Assembly (NCBI GenBank): GCA_964035795.1
Contig: OZ038321.1
Span: forward strand, 18,045,209 to 18,109,208
Direction of reading: 5' to 3'
From: Pterobdella sp. o SKG-2022
Lineage: Eukaryota > Annelida > Clitellata > Hirudinida > Piscicolidae
DNA: 64,000 bases
Position numbers and translations under genes: made by a program. Position 1 is the stretch's first letter, and each line of letters begins with the position of its first letter. Positions 52,362 to 64,000 of the stretch are shown here, in pieces. The notes under the pieces were generated by a model. It did not search any database and was not told the origin of the DNA. It worked only from the letters and a program-made list of their open reading frames with translations.

Positions 52362-52603
52362 AAAGAATTCAAACAATTTTAAGTTTTGCACTTTGAGAAT
52401 TTTGACCCATTTGGAAATACAGGTAGAAATAGAATAAATAACTGAATAATTTTTTAAACAAAAAAGTTGAAAATCGTTAATGATTTTGTTTTTAAATTTA
52501 TATTATAAAAAAGATATTTTATTGTCAAAATAGCTATTTGTTCTTTGTTTGATATCATCGCTTGTTTACTTACAAAAATATTTTAGTGCTTTCACTATTA
52601 TAA
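52362..52603. promoter_or_regulatory. Shared intergenic promoter region of two divergent genes
   Basis: Only 242 bp separate the start codons of the membrane protein (-) and ZMAT5 (+), so both promoters and 5' UTRs must fit here if the start codons are right. No clear TATA or initiator could be singled out from the AT-rich background. Confidence 0.45.
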
Positions 52604-53110
52604 ATGCCCCGAAAACGTTATTATTGTGATTTTTGTTATAAGTCATTTGCTGACAATAAAGCAAATAGACAAAACCATTTAAATGGAGTACAACATAAAC
52701 TAGCCAAAAAATCCCATTATGATTCTTTTAAGGAACCAGAGCAAATTTTGGCTGAAGATTCTGGAAGAGAGCCATGCCATAAGTATTTTACTGAAGGAAA
52801 CTGTAAGTTTGGAAACACCTGCAAGTATTCACACATCAGCAATCAAGAACGAGAAATTTATATTCGTGAAGTTAATGCAAAAAAGCAAATAGAATCAACA
52901 AATTGTTTGCAAAATATTGATGCCCAAAATATAGTGGAAAAATGGTTATCAGAAAAAAATTTAGATTTTTTACACTCAGCTGAAGGCCAAATAAATCAAT
53001 ATAACTTACCACTGAAGTTACCTGATTCTTTTTTTAATCAAGAAGATATACCTCTTTCTCTTATGCCTTATGACATTAGTAAAATCAATAAATTTTCAGA
53101 TTGGGGATGA
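52604..53110 (+). CDS. ZMAT5: ZMAT5 / U11-U12 snRNP 20 kDa protein
   Basis: A single exon of 168 residues, close to the vertebrate protein (about 170). It opens with a U1-type C2H2 zinc finger (Cys8, Cys11, His25, His31; RYYCDFCYKSF, HLNGVQHK). A CCCH finger follows: CHKYFTEGNCKFGNTCKYSH has C-x8-C-x5-C-x3-H spacing, Cys58 to His77. The C-terminus ends in DWG, like the vertebrate WG end. ZMAT5 is the 20K component of the U11/U12 di-snRNP that recognises minor (U12-type) introns in the nucleus (family knowledge), so the organism probably has a minor spliceosome. The ATG at 52604 is the first in frame and gives the expected MPRKRYYCDFC start. It lies next to a divergent membrane protein gene with no evident functional link. 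Confidence 0.95.
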   Translation: MPRKRYYCDFCYKSFADNKANRQNHLNGVQHKLAKKSHYDSFKEPEQILAEDSGREPCHKYFTEGNCKFGNTCKYSHISNQEREIYIREVNAKKQIESTNCLQNIDAQNIVEKWLSEKNLDFLHSAEGQINQYNLPLKLPDSFFNQEDIPLSLMPYDISKINKFSDWG

Positions 53111-54711
53111 TTTTAAACAGTATTCACCTGAGTTATGTTAACTATAGCCAAAAGTAATTAAAACAACACCCATCCTTGCAACCATACATTTTTAAATTTC
53201 TAATTACATAAGTTTCTACAATCCAAAGCAACTAGCTTTTCTTATTACTTTTACTTAAAATTTTTTTAAAAATAAAAAATCTTTTAATTAGTTCTTATCA
53301 ATGGGAGAATAATGTTTTGAATAGCTTTGATTATGTATTGACTTGAATCACAGTTATATTTTTTCATATTTGACTCATTCCATCTTTGACTGCATGTTCA
53401 ACTGAATAAAACACGTTTTCAAAGTTCAACTCTCTCAAAGCTCATACTTTGGATTGGGATATTTTCATTATAATATCTATTATAAGATTTTTTTGCAAAT
53501 TTACTTATTCCGTAATTACATTGATGATTATTTTCATTTTTTTTAATTGTTTTGTTTTTCAATAAAATGACTTTTAATAATTTTTATTCCATTTAAACTA
53601 TCGTTCTAACCTACGTGCTAATTACATCCGTTCGTTAATAAAGTTAATCATTTAATAACAAACCAACAATATATAATTAAAAGTGATTAAAAAAAATTTG
53701 AATCTTTTCAAGTCAGTTTTTAGGAATGTTAAAAGTCAAACTAAATAACACAAGTCTAAGCATATAATTAAATAAAATTAATAAGCCGTTAGCAATTCGA
53801 CAAAAATGATTTGTTTGAAAAAAAGAAATTCAAAACAACTTGAATAATGATGACCAATCATAAGGGAAATTTGATTATACAAGCGTGACTAGAGACTTTA
53901 ATGTCTAAACATTAGTATATTATTTAATACAGGCCTTTATGAATCAAAATATTTTTTATAAAAATAAATATTTGATTAGCAGCTCGAAAAATATAATTTA
54001 GATCGTAATACGACATTTTCGTGTTGAACTCATATCATATTTCACATATAAAAAACAACAAAATTCTCAAAAACTCTTGTGGTTATTTGATAACTTTGAC
54101 TGAGCACATTGTTTTTCAAAAAAGTAACTAAATAATTTATCTAAAGCCCGTAAATATAGGTACATTAAATTTTTAATTAAAGCTTTTAAAAGCGCGGATT
54201 AGACTGAAAGACAATATATTCATGTAAGTACAAAAGTTACAGTAACATTCGAAAAAAAAAATCAAAATATAATTTTCTTTCATAAATATATTTTCCCAAT
54301 AAAAATAAAAATATTTTTACAGTATAAAATATAAAGTTTTAGCCTAAAAGCAGGCTGTAAGACCATTTTTAATAAGTGAATCTTTGTATAAGTGAGTTGA
54401 AGTAAATGTACACTTCAAATTTTAGCTCGACTATATTCATATACAGAATGTAATTATCCTTGATTTTTTAACTTTCTAAAATTATAAAAAAATATATTAA
54501 ATATCTATCACATTCTATTTTCCGGGTTAAATGTTAGTGATTGAGAGCTGGGTGGAAATTGTGTGTGAAGAATGATGAATAGTACAAGAAATTGTGTGAG
54601 AAGTCTTGATGTGAGAAAGACTGATACAAAACTTGTGCTGGCTCCCACTTTCAAGTTTGATTTGTCACTTCAGGTACAATTAAAGTCTTCGTCGACTAAC
54701 ATTTAAGAAAC
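53111..54711. other. AT-rich spacer between convergent ZMAT5 and Slo1
   Basis: Holds the 3' UTRs of ZMAT5 (+) and the Slo1 gene (-). No further coding region seen. Confidence 0.45.
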
Positions 54712-57700
54712 TCAAATTTTCAAGGTTTTTTTTCTTTTTTTTCTTGTTCTTTCAACAATTTCAAATGGACGCAAACAAAAAACCTGAAATGATGAGATAC
54801 TATGTTATAAATAATAACTTAGCTAAAATTTATTAATATAAAACACTAGCGTAATTGAAAAATTTAATCAAAAATTTTCATACCTTAGCCGAGTAAAAAT
54901 GCATATTTTAAAACTACAATTAGCGTTGGTAAACTTTTAAACTTAGTCGCTAAAAAAAAATATTTAAAGTTACAATTACAAAAAGGAACCTTAAATGCAT
55001 TAGCACCAAATTTGAAAATAATTACCAAGTCGGATGGAAGCAATTGGAATTCCAAAGGTGGGTTGGTGATGACGTATCTTTTAATACAAGGCTCCAAGGA
55101 TGGATTTCCTTCTGTGTCTGATTCGTGGGCATCTCTCAGTCTATACAATCCAAAACACAATATGCCGTACGTTCTCAAGGCATACACAAACAAGTCACAA
55201 TACGTACGTGCCTGCAAAAGTATGCTACTATATACTGATATAGAATAGCGGAAAATAATTATTTATCAAAAAGATTTTTTTGAATTATAAGGGACTAAAA
55301 AGGTTTGTAAACCCCGAATTGAGAGAGGTAAGAAGTGTTTTCGATGGACATCTGAGCTACTCTGCATCTGTTCCTGAAAGACGCTAAATCACTTGTGAAG
55401 TAACCTCCTCTCATTCCTTTCCAAGAAAGTTTGTTGAATCAATTTTGAACATTCAAAATCAGGTTTGGTTGAAATACGAATTTTAAGGAGGTCTAAAAAA
55501 ATTTAAAAACGCTTGTTTATTTAATGCAGAAAAGCATATTAACTTTTTAAACCAAAAATCATAAATTTCAAAGTTTGCTGAAAACTAAACAGTTTTTGTT
55601 TGAAATGCGAAGCTTTTTATCACAGGTTTTTATCTAAAACGTCAACTTGTAGCGAAAAGCTTGGTTCTTTAAAAACAAAACCTTTTGTATTCAGTAGTTT
55701 TTAACTTCCTTTAAAAAAAACTGAATTATACATTTTTTTAAATTTCTTACAAAAACGCTTCTAACCAATTCCTTCAGCAAGAATATGCTCTAATTCTGGA
55801 GTTGCTCCTCCAGTGATCAAAGTTCGGATAAGTGTTAGAGCGTTGTCATTGAAATAAGTCTGCAGTATTGTTAAACTAAAGGTTGAAAACTAATAATCAA
55901 CAGAGAAAAATTTCATATCTAACAGTGCTCATGAGCGAATCCAACACAGAAACAGCAAAAGCAGTGCCGCAAGCAAACGGCTGCGTCATGTAGAGAGGCG
56001 TTCCTGAATATATTTGAAGATTATCCACATATAAGAACATATTATATAACAAATATTTTCACCCAAAAAATATTAATTTAGATAAATGATGTTTTTAAAA
56101 GTATTATTTGAATAAATATTTAGTCAAAAATTTTGTTTTAAACAAATAATGTTACCAAAAACATTGTTTTAAATTAATAATTTCATCAAAACGTTAACAA
56201 AGTCACACCAGGATCATCTTCGTCATCTTGGTCTAAAAACTGTACATTGGCGTCGTTACCTGCATATAAAAATAAAAAATAAACTTCATTTAAATTATTA
56301 AAGAAAACTTTATATTTCAATGAAAATATTGATTCAACCTAATTCAGTTATCATAGGGATATCCCCGCCTGAAGCAACCCCTAATGTTTTACCCTTGTTT
56401 TTTGATTCTGTATTATTAATGTGGAATTTCCCGTTCTGAGGCAAGTATCCTGTAAATTTGAATATTATATTTAATTAATAAAAAAATATATTTCAGTTTA
56501 TATAACATATATTTACAATGCTAAATAATTTTTGAAGTTCATAAAAAAGATACTTATGAACCACTCAAATACAAAGTTCAAGCGGAATTAACCTTCTTTG
56601 GTATTTGAGTTGAGAATACCAAAAGTGTGGTCAAATGTCATAGCTTTTATATTGAGAGAACAAAGAATGGCTTCTTTGTCTACTAAGGTACTATCATCCA
56701 TGTTAGAATTTCTTGCAGCCAAAATGACACACATGTCACACATGTTAACATTCACAGCTCTCAAGTTTGCCCTATTCAAAGGTGAGCCCTGTTTTCAGTT
56801 AATTAAAGTCTTTTATTTTGTCATTTTCATATTTCATGTTGAAAAAATTAGAAATATTTTTTAAAAAATTTACTTAAAAAATTTGATAATAACGTTATAA
56901 CATTGAGAATAATGAGTTTTGGGAAGTTCGAAAGACTTTTCCATTCTTTCCTTATGTAGTCTCGGTCTCCAACAATGACCACATGTTTCAATTCATCGTA
57001 CTCAAAGTTGCTAGCTCGCAAAGGCATGATGAGACTTCTAAGTCCAATCAGAGCTGAGTGAGCATCAGCAAACAAGCACACAATCACATGACCACTCAAC
57101 ACCGTCATTGCTGCCTTTTCCCTGCTCTTGAAAGGGAAGATATGAAGTATTTAAATTTTTTGCAACAATGCCGAATCTTACCTGAAATTCATCCAAAAAC
57201 TCAGAAGTTTTCATTATAATTCTTCCTGTTATTCGAACATTTTGAAGCAACCTACTTAGCACCATTAATTATTCATAGTTTATAGTAAAAAATATATTAT
57301 GACACAAATAAAATTATCTAAATGATAGAACTATTTTGAGATTTTTTCAGCGAATGAAAAATCTCATAAACATACAAGTCTTCAACGATTACTTTCATAA
57401 AGAAGCCGCTGAATATTTCTTGACTAACTTATCTATTTACTCAGCAGAGCGCATGAGAAAGATAGCAAGTATTATTACTCTGCCATCAAATCTTTCTGTC
57501 TTGGCGGAGTATTTTTCAAATTTTTATTAATTTTTTATTTTATTGAAAAGTTTTTTGAAGATTTCAGTGCACTAAAGTGGTGATTATCAATTGGTTCAAT
57601 TTATTTCAATTCAAATTCATTAATTTTAAATTTATTCAGAAGTTAATGATTTAATGAAACGAAATTGTTCATTATTTGTGGAAAATTTGTTTTGTGTGTT

Positions 57701-60700
57701 AATAGCATTCAAAATTTTCATAATAGTTTGACTACAAATGTTTAAATAAAAAATATTCAAGAAAAAGTACTTTTTCAACTAAACTTTTAGGGTAAACTAC
57801 ATTTTTCAAAAATATACCGAGAAGTCAGTAGGATGAAATATATTAAATTTCTATAAAATAAAAAAATTTATAATGTTTTTTTCGATAAGGACTCCGATAA
57901 GCATGCGCATTAGGAACACAGCTCATCTCTGCATCTCCATGGCAAACTCAAACCTTCCTGCTATAGCACTTTAAATGACTCGTTTAAAAATTTGTTGCAA
58001 GTGTTATATAAGTTTCAAATAAACTGTTAATATTTTCACGTGGCTTACGCAATTTAAAATCGTTTATTTTCACGAAATTTTAGAAATATTCATTTGCTAA
58101 TTTACTTGAAATATCCAAATGATGGAAATTCAAATTAATATAGCATTTAAGCTTTTATAATGAAAGATTAGGCATTGAGTATAAATCTAGTACTAAATAC
58201 AAAAGTCATTTTGGAAAATCATTTTTACCAGTAATTGAATTCATTTTTACCCAATATTATTTTGTTCGGTTCAAGTTATGAACAAATGAAAAAATTTATT
58301 TAGCTTTTTTTAGTTACCTGATTATGACATAGAATATATCAAAAAGCTTCGTCAAAATAACAAATTCAAATATTGTCGTGTTTTTATGATTCACATATTT
58401 AGCTTTTGTTTTTTCTATAATTAACATAGCAATTGGAAGACATATGTGGGAAAGTAATGGGAAGAATGTTGAGCTGACCACAGTGCAGGCAGAGAGGGCT
58501 TGTGAGGGGCACCAATGGAACATGCCTGTAGAATCAAACCTTCTCTTTTCAGAACCATCAATGTCTTGCAGATCTGTCGGTTTTGCTTGACCTGAAAATA
58601 GACCATAAATTAAGGCTTTAAAGTTTTTAGAAAGTATTTTCAATTACATGAGATATAAATTGAATTAAAAGATTTTAAAGAAAAAGTTACAATCTCAATT
58701 CATAACAATAGTTTCTTTTAATTAAATTTTTTTAATGCTTCAAGACCTGTTTCAAGAGGCCTATCTCGGTGCCGATTTCCGACTCTTGGGTCGCTATTCA
58801 TGGGGTTTGTGTGGAGGCGTAGTTGTTTACGACTGAAAAATTTTTTAAAAATAATGAATTTAAAAATGTATTTTTGTTCATTTTAAAACAATTTTAACTT
58901 GTTATTATAGAGGTAATCTTGAGTTGTGTGTTTGGGAGATCCTAGCAGTCTGCATAGAGATGTTTAATGCATGTCATTTTAAATGGGATACGTATATCAA
59001 TTCGAAATAATAGCTTTGATTTGTTTCTAGTTGATATTGAGTTTATGGGTTCCCAAATTTTTTTTTATTTCACATGTGGTAATCCAAAAAATATATTTGA
59101 TATTGTTTCTTCAATATAATTTAATTTGGTATATCATTATTACAAAATTTATAATCAATTTTGAGAAATACTGGAAAGTTTTATTAGAAAATTTTTCTGG
59201 TACAATTTGTGGTATATTTATTGAAACGCAAATAAAATTTTGATTAAATCGAAACTTTCAAGTGCAAAAAAACTGAGACTTTGTTACGAAAAGCTTGTTT
59301 CGTGTTAGCCGAAATTGGAAAGAAACTTAAACAAATTTAAGTACGATTGTAAAGTATTGAAACTAATTATGAAATAAATAAAAATCTCATTTTGAAGGTT
59401 ATTTCCATAAATAATTCAAATTTTTCAAATTTAAAAGTAAAAATTAAAAATCGCTTTTGACTTTTTAGTTTCAAACATTAAGAAGATTGAAAATATACCG
59501 TTTGTAAGTGATTCATTAAAGTTGAATTTTGTAAAACTTTAGAAAAAGCAGACTTTGAATTTGCTTGAAGGATCTTCTCTTTTCGCATCTGGGCGTGATG
59601 TTTTTTATCCATTTCACTTTTCAAATACTGGGGAGCCATTGTAGCTGTTGGGTTGTGATAACCTTTTGAACTTCCTTCTCAAATTCAATGTCGTATATTC
59701 AACAGTCAAGAGTTGAAGCATCGATAGGGTGTTTTATGCGGTTTTATGAATATAAACTCTAACAGTTGTGCAATTGATTAGATCTTGATTTTAACATAAT
59801 GTAAACGAAAAGTTCTTGACAATAAGCAAAATATGTATATAATTAAAATTTGCATAATAGTATTCAGAAAATTTCGAAAAAACTATAAATTTCTATTTGG
59901 CTAAGAGGATTATTCAAGCATAAAATTCTAAAATATAACAGAATTTAAAATTTTCAAATATTTATATACTGAAACTGTTTTTACTACTAAACATTAGAGC
60001 AATCTCAATTTCATACTGAAAATTAAGAAAACAAACCAATTTTAACATTGAAAATATGCTATCATTTTTCCTGCTTATTATAAATTCATTAAATTTTTTA
60101 TTAAGAATTCTCACTTTTATTTATGTAAAATCAAAGTAATCCAACTGCAACCCACCTCTGCGACATCGGCACTTTTTCACCAGTCTGATATCGGGCACCT
60201 CCCCGTGGCAGAGCTTGCAGAAGAACAGTGCTCTAAAAGCATAAAAAAATCTTCAATGTTTGGCGCGAATGATTTTTATTTTGGGTGTTGTGGTCACGCA
60301 TTCAACGAGTTCAGTCAAACTTTATTGAATTTAATATTATATCAATTTTTTTTGCGATTATTCACATATATTTTTCAACATACTTTTTAAAGTTAACGTT
60401 GAAATTTTGGTTAAAACTCATAAGAAAGCACTAATATGGTCAATGCAGAACTGGCAAACAAGTTTGAAACTTTCAAAATCAGATTTCAACTCAAAATATT
60501 TTTGTTCGAATTTATTTTTAAAGATTTTAAAAAACGTAGTTAAGATTGGAACTAAACATAATTTTAATCTTTCGAAAAGCCTTGCCTACACGCAAGAGAT
60601 TTTAGAGCTAATTTTTTTGATGTAACTTCACAGACAAAAAAATCTTCCAAAAAAACTTTAAGAAGAAAAAGTTATTGTGAAACAAAAAATAATTCATAAG

Positions 60701-62043
60701 GAAATATTTGAATTGCAATAAAAATATATTTTTAATGAGTGAAACCAAGTGAATTTCATAAAGCTGATTTTTGATGTAATAACATAAGTGTCCGGCTTGT
60801 TATAATCCATAGTTAAATATACTTTTATTACTACTTTTGGAATACAATTATGTCCACTTCACTCATTTTCAGTCATATTTGCTACCTTATTAGATTATAG
60901 TGTATCCAAGAGAAACTTACGCATTTGTAATTTTTCATTTTTTATACAAACATTCGTAAGCTTGTGTGCACAAAAGTGTCATATTTTTTGATTATGTTTA
61001 CAATATCAAATACACTTTTAATTGAACAACCAGCTATGGTAGATAAAAAGAATATTGGGAAAAAAGTCTCGAGAATTTGTGATTACTTAAATAAGTTTGA
61101 AAAATGATAATATAAAATAAAATAAGTTTTTTAAACCCATGATTCATAAATTACTGAGCATAGCTTTTAATCATAAGGTGAATTATAAAGATCACCACAA
61201 CGAAATAAAATGTGAAGTTTTTCCCAACAAAATATTTTGTTTAAGCAAATACCTTTTGACATCATCGGCAGAATCAGCAATGAAAAAACCCCTTGTGTTA
61301 AAATCAACTTTAACTTCAGGACCAGGGTTGATGGCAATATCAGGGTTTGCTCCTTCTATGTTCCTTACTTCCAATGCAATCAGTAATAGATTCAGCTTCA
61401 CAAAACACATCCTTAATGCATTATTATTTAAATGGAAATTATTGTTTCATTAACATTCTATTTTGTTTAGAAAAAATTTGAAATCGTAAAAGTTGAGTAT
61501 ACTTTAAAAAAGCTGGAAAAATGAATGAAGTTAATTGAAAATGACAGAGAAAAATCAGTGAAAAACAAAAAAAAACTTAATGTTTTCAAGGAAAACATGC
61601 AACGTGCCATTAGTGATTTGAGTTTGTGCCATTCAATACCATTATAATCCCTTCATCAAACTATTGAAACGAGGTTTCAACAAATTAATCATTTTCGCTT
61701 TCAAATTAAGTTTTAAATTTTGTATTGCATAGAGAAAAAACCAATGATTATTTTAAAGTCACTTATTTTTATAAATTAAAATTTCGACTGAATCTAAAAG
61801 TTCCATTTAAAATAATTAACAAGAAAATTCCTTAAATAAACTACAATATATTCAAAAAACTTCAGTAATTCACGTTGAAGGAATGAACTAAAACTAACTC
61901 AGATGCTTCAGGAAACGTGCTGCCATGAAAAGCATACGAGAAGTACTCAGTGTACATTTCCATTCCAGTACCTCTCATGTAGTCATTCTGCCATCGAGGC
62001 ATGCTAGGAGACTGTAGATTAACGTTCCCTCGATAAAGAAATT
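54712..62043 (-). CDS. KCNMA1: Slo1 BK potassium channel, C-terminal gating-ring part (5' end off window)
   Basis: Exons in frame, 5' to 3': 61900-62043, 61253-61411, 60156-60232, 59538-59644, about 58758-58838, then 58591 down to about 58480, about 57186-57240, 56902-57114, 56593-56788, 56339-56449, 56209-56259, 55924-56003, 55766-55859, 55313-55416, 55026-55211, 54712-54783. Recognisable segments: [62 protein letters not shown] (RCK1 end), [63 protein letters not shown] (RCK2), the calcium bowl [68 protein letters not shown]. The channel opens to membrane depolarisation and cytosolic calcium (family knowledge); the intact bowl implies retained calcium sensing. The transmembrane and pore exons lie beyond 64000. 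Two linker exons (59538 and 58758 regions) are poorly conserved, and the phase between them is unresolved. The C-terminus is short and basic ([12 protein letters not shown]). Confidence 0.93.
56209..56259 (-). other. Calcium-bowl exon of Slo1
   Basis: A 51-bp exon bounded by a tgcag acceptor and a GTGTGA donor encodes [16 protein letters not shown]. It carries the acidic run of the Slo1 RCK2 calcium-binding loop; only small substitutions (for example Glu for one Asp) differ from the vertebrate motif as remembered. Isolating the bowl in one tiny exon makes it skippable in frame. Confidence 0.85.
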
Positions 62044-64000
62044 CTAAAACGTTTGAGTTATTTTGGGAAAAATGCATTCAAATTAATTATCATTAATGGT
62101 TTTCATCTCTTGTGACACTCGAGGTTTGCAGTTATTCATGAGAGTCATGATGGGTTGTCTGACTTCCAATGGAGTTTTTCATAAGAATAGCCTTATTAAA
62201 ATTCTAACATCAGTTTTGAAAACTTTCAAAATTTTTCAATTCTGACAAAAACTTGAGCGCTATTTCTATCTCACTAAAACCTCAACTTTAAGTCCAGTAG
62301 ACACACGTAAAAATAAATTAAAATAACAGAAATAAATTTTAAACTAAACTCAATATAAGTAAAATAGATGAGAAGTGATAAAAAAGATTATATATCACAA
62401 TTATGATTGAAAAAACTAAAACAAACACAAAAACGAAAAAAAATAATCGCCATAATGAAATTCGCAAATATTTTTTGTTTCTAGGCACCCTTTTGACATG
62501 AAGGTACTTATATTCTTGGTTTGCTTGACAACACCACCACTAGACATCTAGTGAACGGTCATTTTTTAAGAATAAATGCAATATTTTTTGGGTTTTTTGA
62601 ATTATTTCTACTTAATATTTTAATAAAAGTTCAAAAAATTTGAAAGTCCACATTTAGTTACAATGAGTCTTCTTTGAAGCATTCAAAGATGAAATTAATT
62701 TTTTGAAAAAAAAAACTTTTTGCAAATAATTTTCTAGCCATTAGAATAAAAAACTTCAAAGAGCCAAATATACACTAGCCAAGGCTTGATTCAAAACAGT
62801 AGTTTCCTAATGAAATTTAAATTTAAAAGTATATTCTGAATTATTACAGTTCTATAAAAAAACTGAAAATGAGAACTTTTAAAAACTAAAACCCCAAGTA
62901 TGAACTTTTGCAAAAACAACGGATTTGAACGAATTCAACATGGAAAAATTATTATAAAGACTCAAATACAAACAAAAAAAACACATTGACATGACAAAAA
63001 CCACTGCATGCTAATCAATAGATCATTTTTTTTCATGGACGTCACATACACTTTTCACAGTTTCCAACAATGATGAATCTTTGTGGGCAAGTCAACATTG
63101 CGGTCCACATACGTGCATAATGGATAAGACTAGTTTTGGTAATGTTAAAATATTCTACATTCTTTATTTTTGAGTTTTAAAAAAGAAAAACATTTAAACA
63201 TCATCATCATCGATTACATAATGAATATGTATTGTGATTATCGAAAGGCTTGATTTATAAATATTTAAAATAACATTATATATTATTTTATTGCAAAAAT
63301 ACATGTATTATTGACTTCTGCAAAAAATTTTTTAAAGCTTTTTAACTCAGTTCAAACAAGAGCATCAAAAAAATTTGGTTTTTTGGTTTCTACTTCAAAT
63401 GTTGATGAAGTTTTTTGTAAATAGACACCATGTCAGAATATTTCATTTAATGAAAGTTCTATGTATTAATTTACAATACTACTGAATCAAAGCTTCAAAC
63501 AGAAAAATATAATTCCAATATTTACCTAAAAATGTTTCATCTTTTTCAAATAGTTGAAATCAATTTTTTTATTCTAATTTGATAATCAAAAACAATAACT
63601 TAATTAATTATAAATTGAAAAGATGATTCTTACATTGCTCAATTGCTTCGATAGTAGGTATAAGCTTGAAATACATTACATGTAGGGAAGTTCTTAACTA
63701 CCTCGAAACAGGTAGCCAATGAATTTATTCATTTATAATCATATATCAATTATAATGATACAACAAAATATAAGCATGAGATGAAATAAATTAAAAAATA
63801 TATACACATATGGCTTTTTTGTGATAAAAATAACTACCAGTAAAACTGGCGAAAAGAAAGATGCCGCAAAAAAGGATGTTAAATTGAGAATTGCTTGACT
63901 TATACTGAAAAACTTTTATACTTCTTATAAAACATGTGAAAAATAAAACAACTCAAACACTTTATATAAACTTGAAACAGCGTACAACGCCATTTGGTCA
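62044..64000. other. Slo1 intronic DNA up to the window edge
   Basis: No further Slo1 exon was recognised upstream of 62043; this should be a long intron. Patches near 63060-63130 and 63640-63720 are slightly less AT-rich but gave no matching peptide. Confidence 0.4.

Noticed and set aside
1..64000. CRISPR arrays, operons, riboswitches and other prokaryotic features
   Set aside because: No regularly spaced direct repeats; spliced animal genes show this is eukaryotic nuclear DNA.

Overview
The window is strongly AT-rich nuclear DNA of an invertebrate animal. Genes are split by many GT-AG introns, intergenic DNA is long, and decayed transposons are frequent. The gene set is metazoan: TMEM41B, a Toll-like receptor, NUP205, a single-pass receptor, ZMAT5 and a BK (Slo1) channel. 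ZMAT5 belongs to the minor (U12) spliceosome, which argues against nematodes. A TLR with an LRR ectodomain argues against cnidarians such as Hydra. A CATC-repeat motif next to 'gctagcatgg' is a weak hint of a spiralian. The species was not identified.

Layout. 1-5.7 kb has no convincing gene; it holds a LINE remnant and a cluster of palindromic elements. 5.7-8.5 kb (+) is a complete seven-exon TMEM41B gene with a tRNA-derived SINE and a small TA-flanked inverted-repeat element in its large intron. 8.5-16.6 kb is empty of recognisable genes. 16.6-23.4 kb (+) is a three-exon, very divergent Toll-like receptor of about 2164 residues, expanded by long Lys/Asn-rich insertions. 25.0-30.3 kb is a transposon block: a pyrimidine-rich L2/CR1-type LINE (+), a possible Tc1/mariner scrap (-) and a second LINE remnant (+). 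30.5-48.1 kb (-) is NUP205, intact from N- to C-terminus over many exons, with several fold-back elements and a LINE tail in its introns. 49.4-50.2 kb (-) is another L2/CR1-type LINE remnant. 50.9-52.4 kb (-) is a five-exon single-pass membrane protein, head-to-head with single-exon ZMAT5 (52.6-53.1 kb, +). 54.7 kb to the right edge (-) is the C-terminal part of a Slo1 channel with an intact calcium bowl; its voltage sensor and pore exons lie beyond 64 kb.

These genes do not form a pathway: a lipid scramblase, an innate receptor, a nucleoporin, an snRNP protein and an ion channel are ordinary animal neighbours. The least ordinary items are the Toll-like receptor, with its huge ectodomain and split TIR domain, and a dispersed family of short palindromic elements that share a core motif while their outer arms differ. 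Exon borders were worked out by hand from GT-AG signals, reading-frame continuity and remembered family sequences; no alignment was run.
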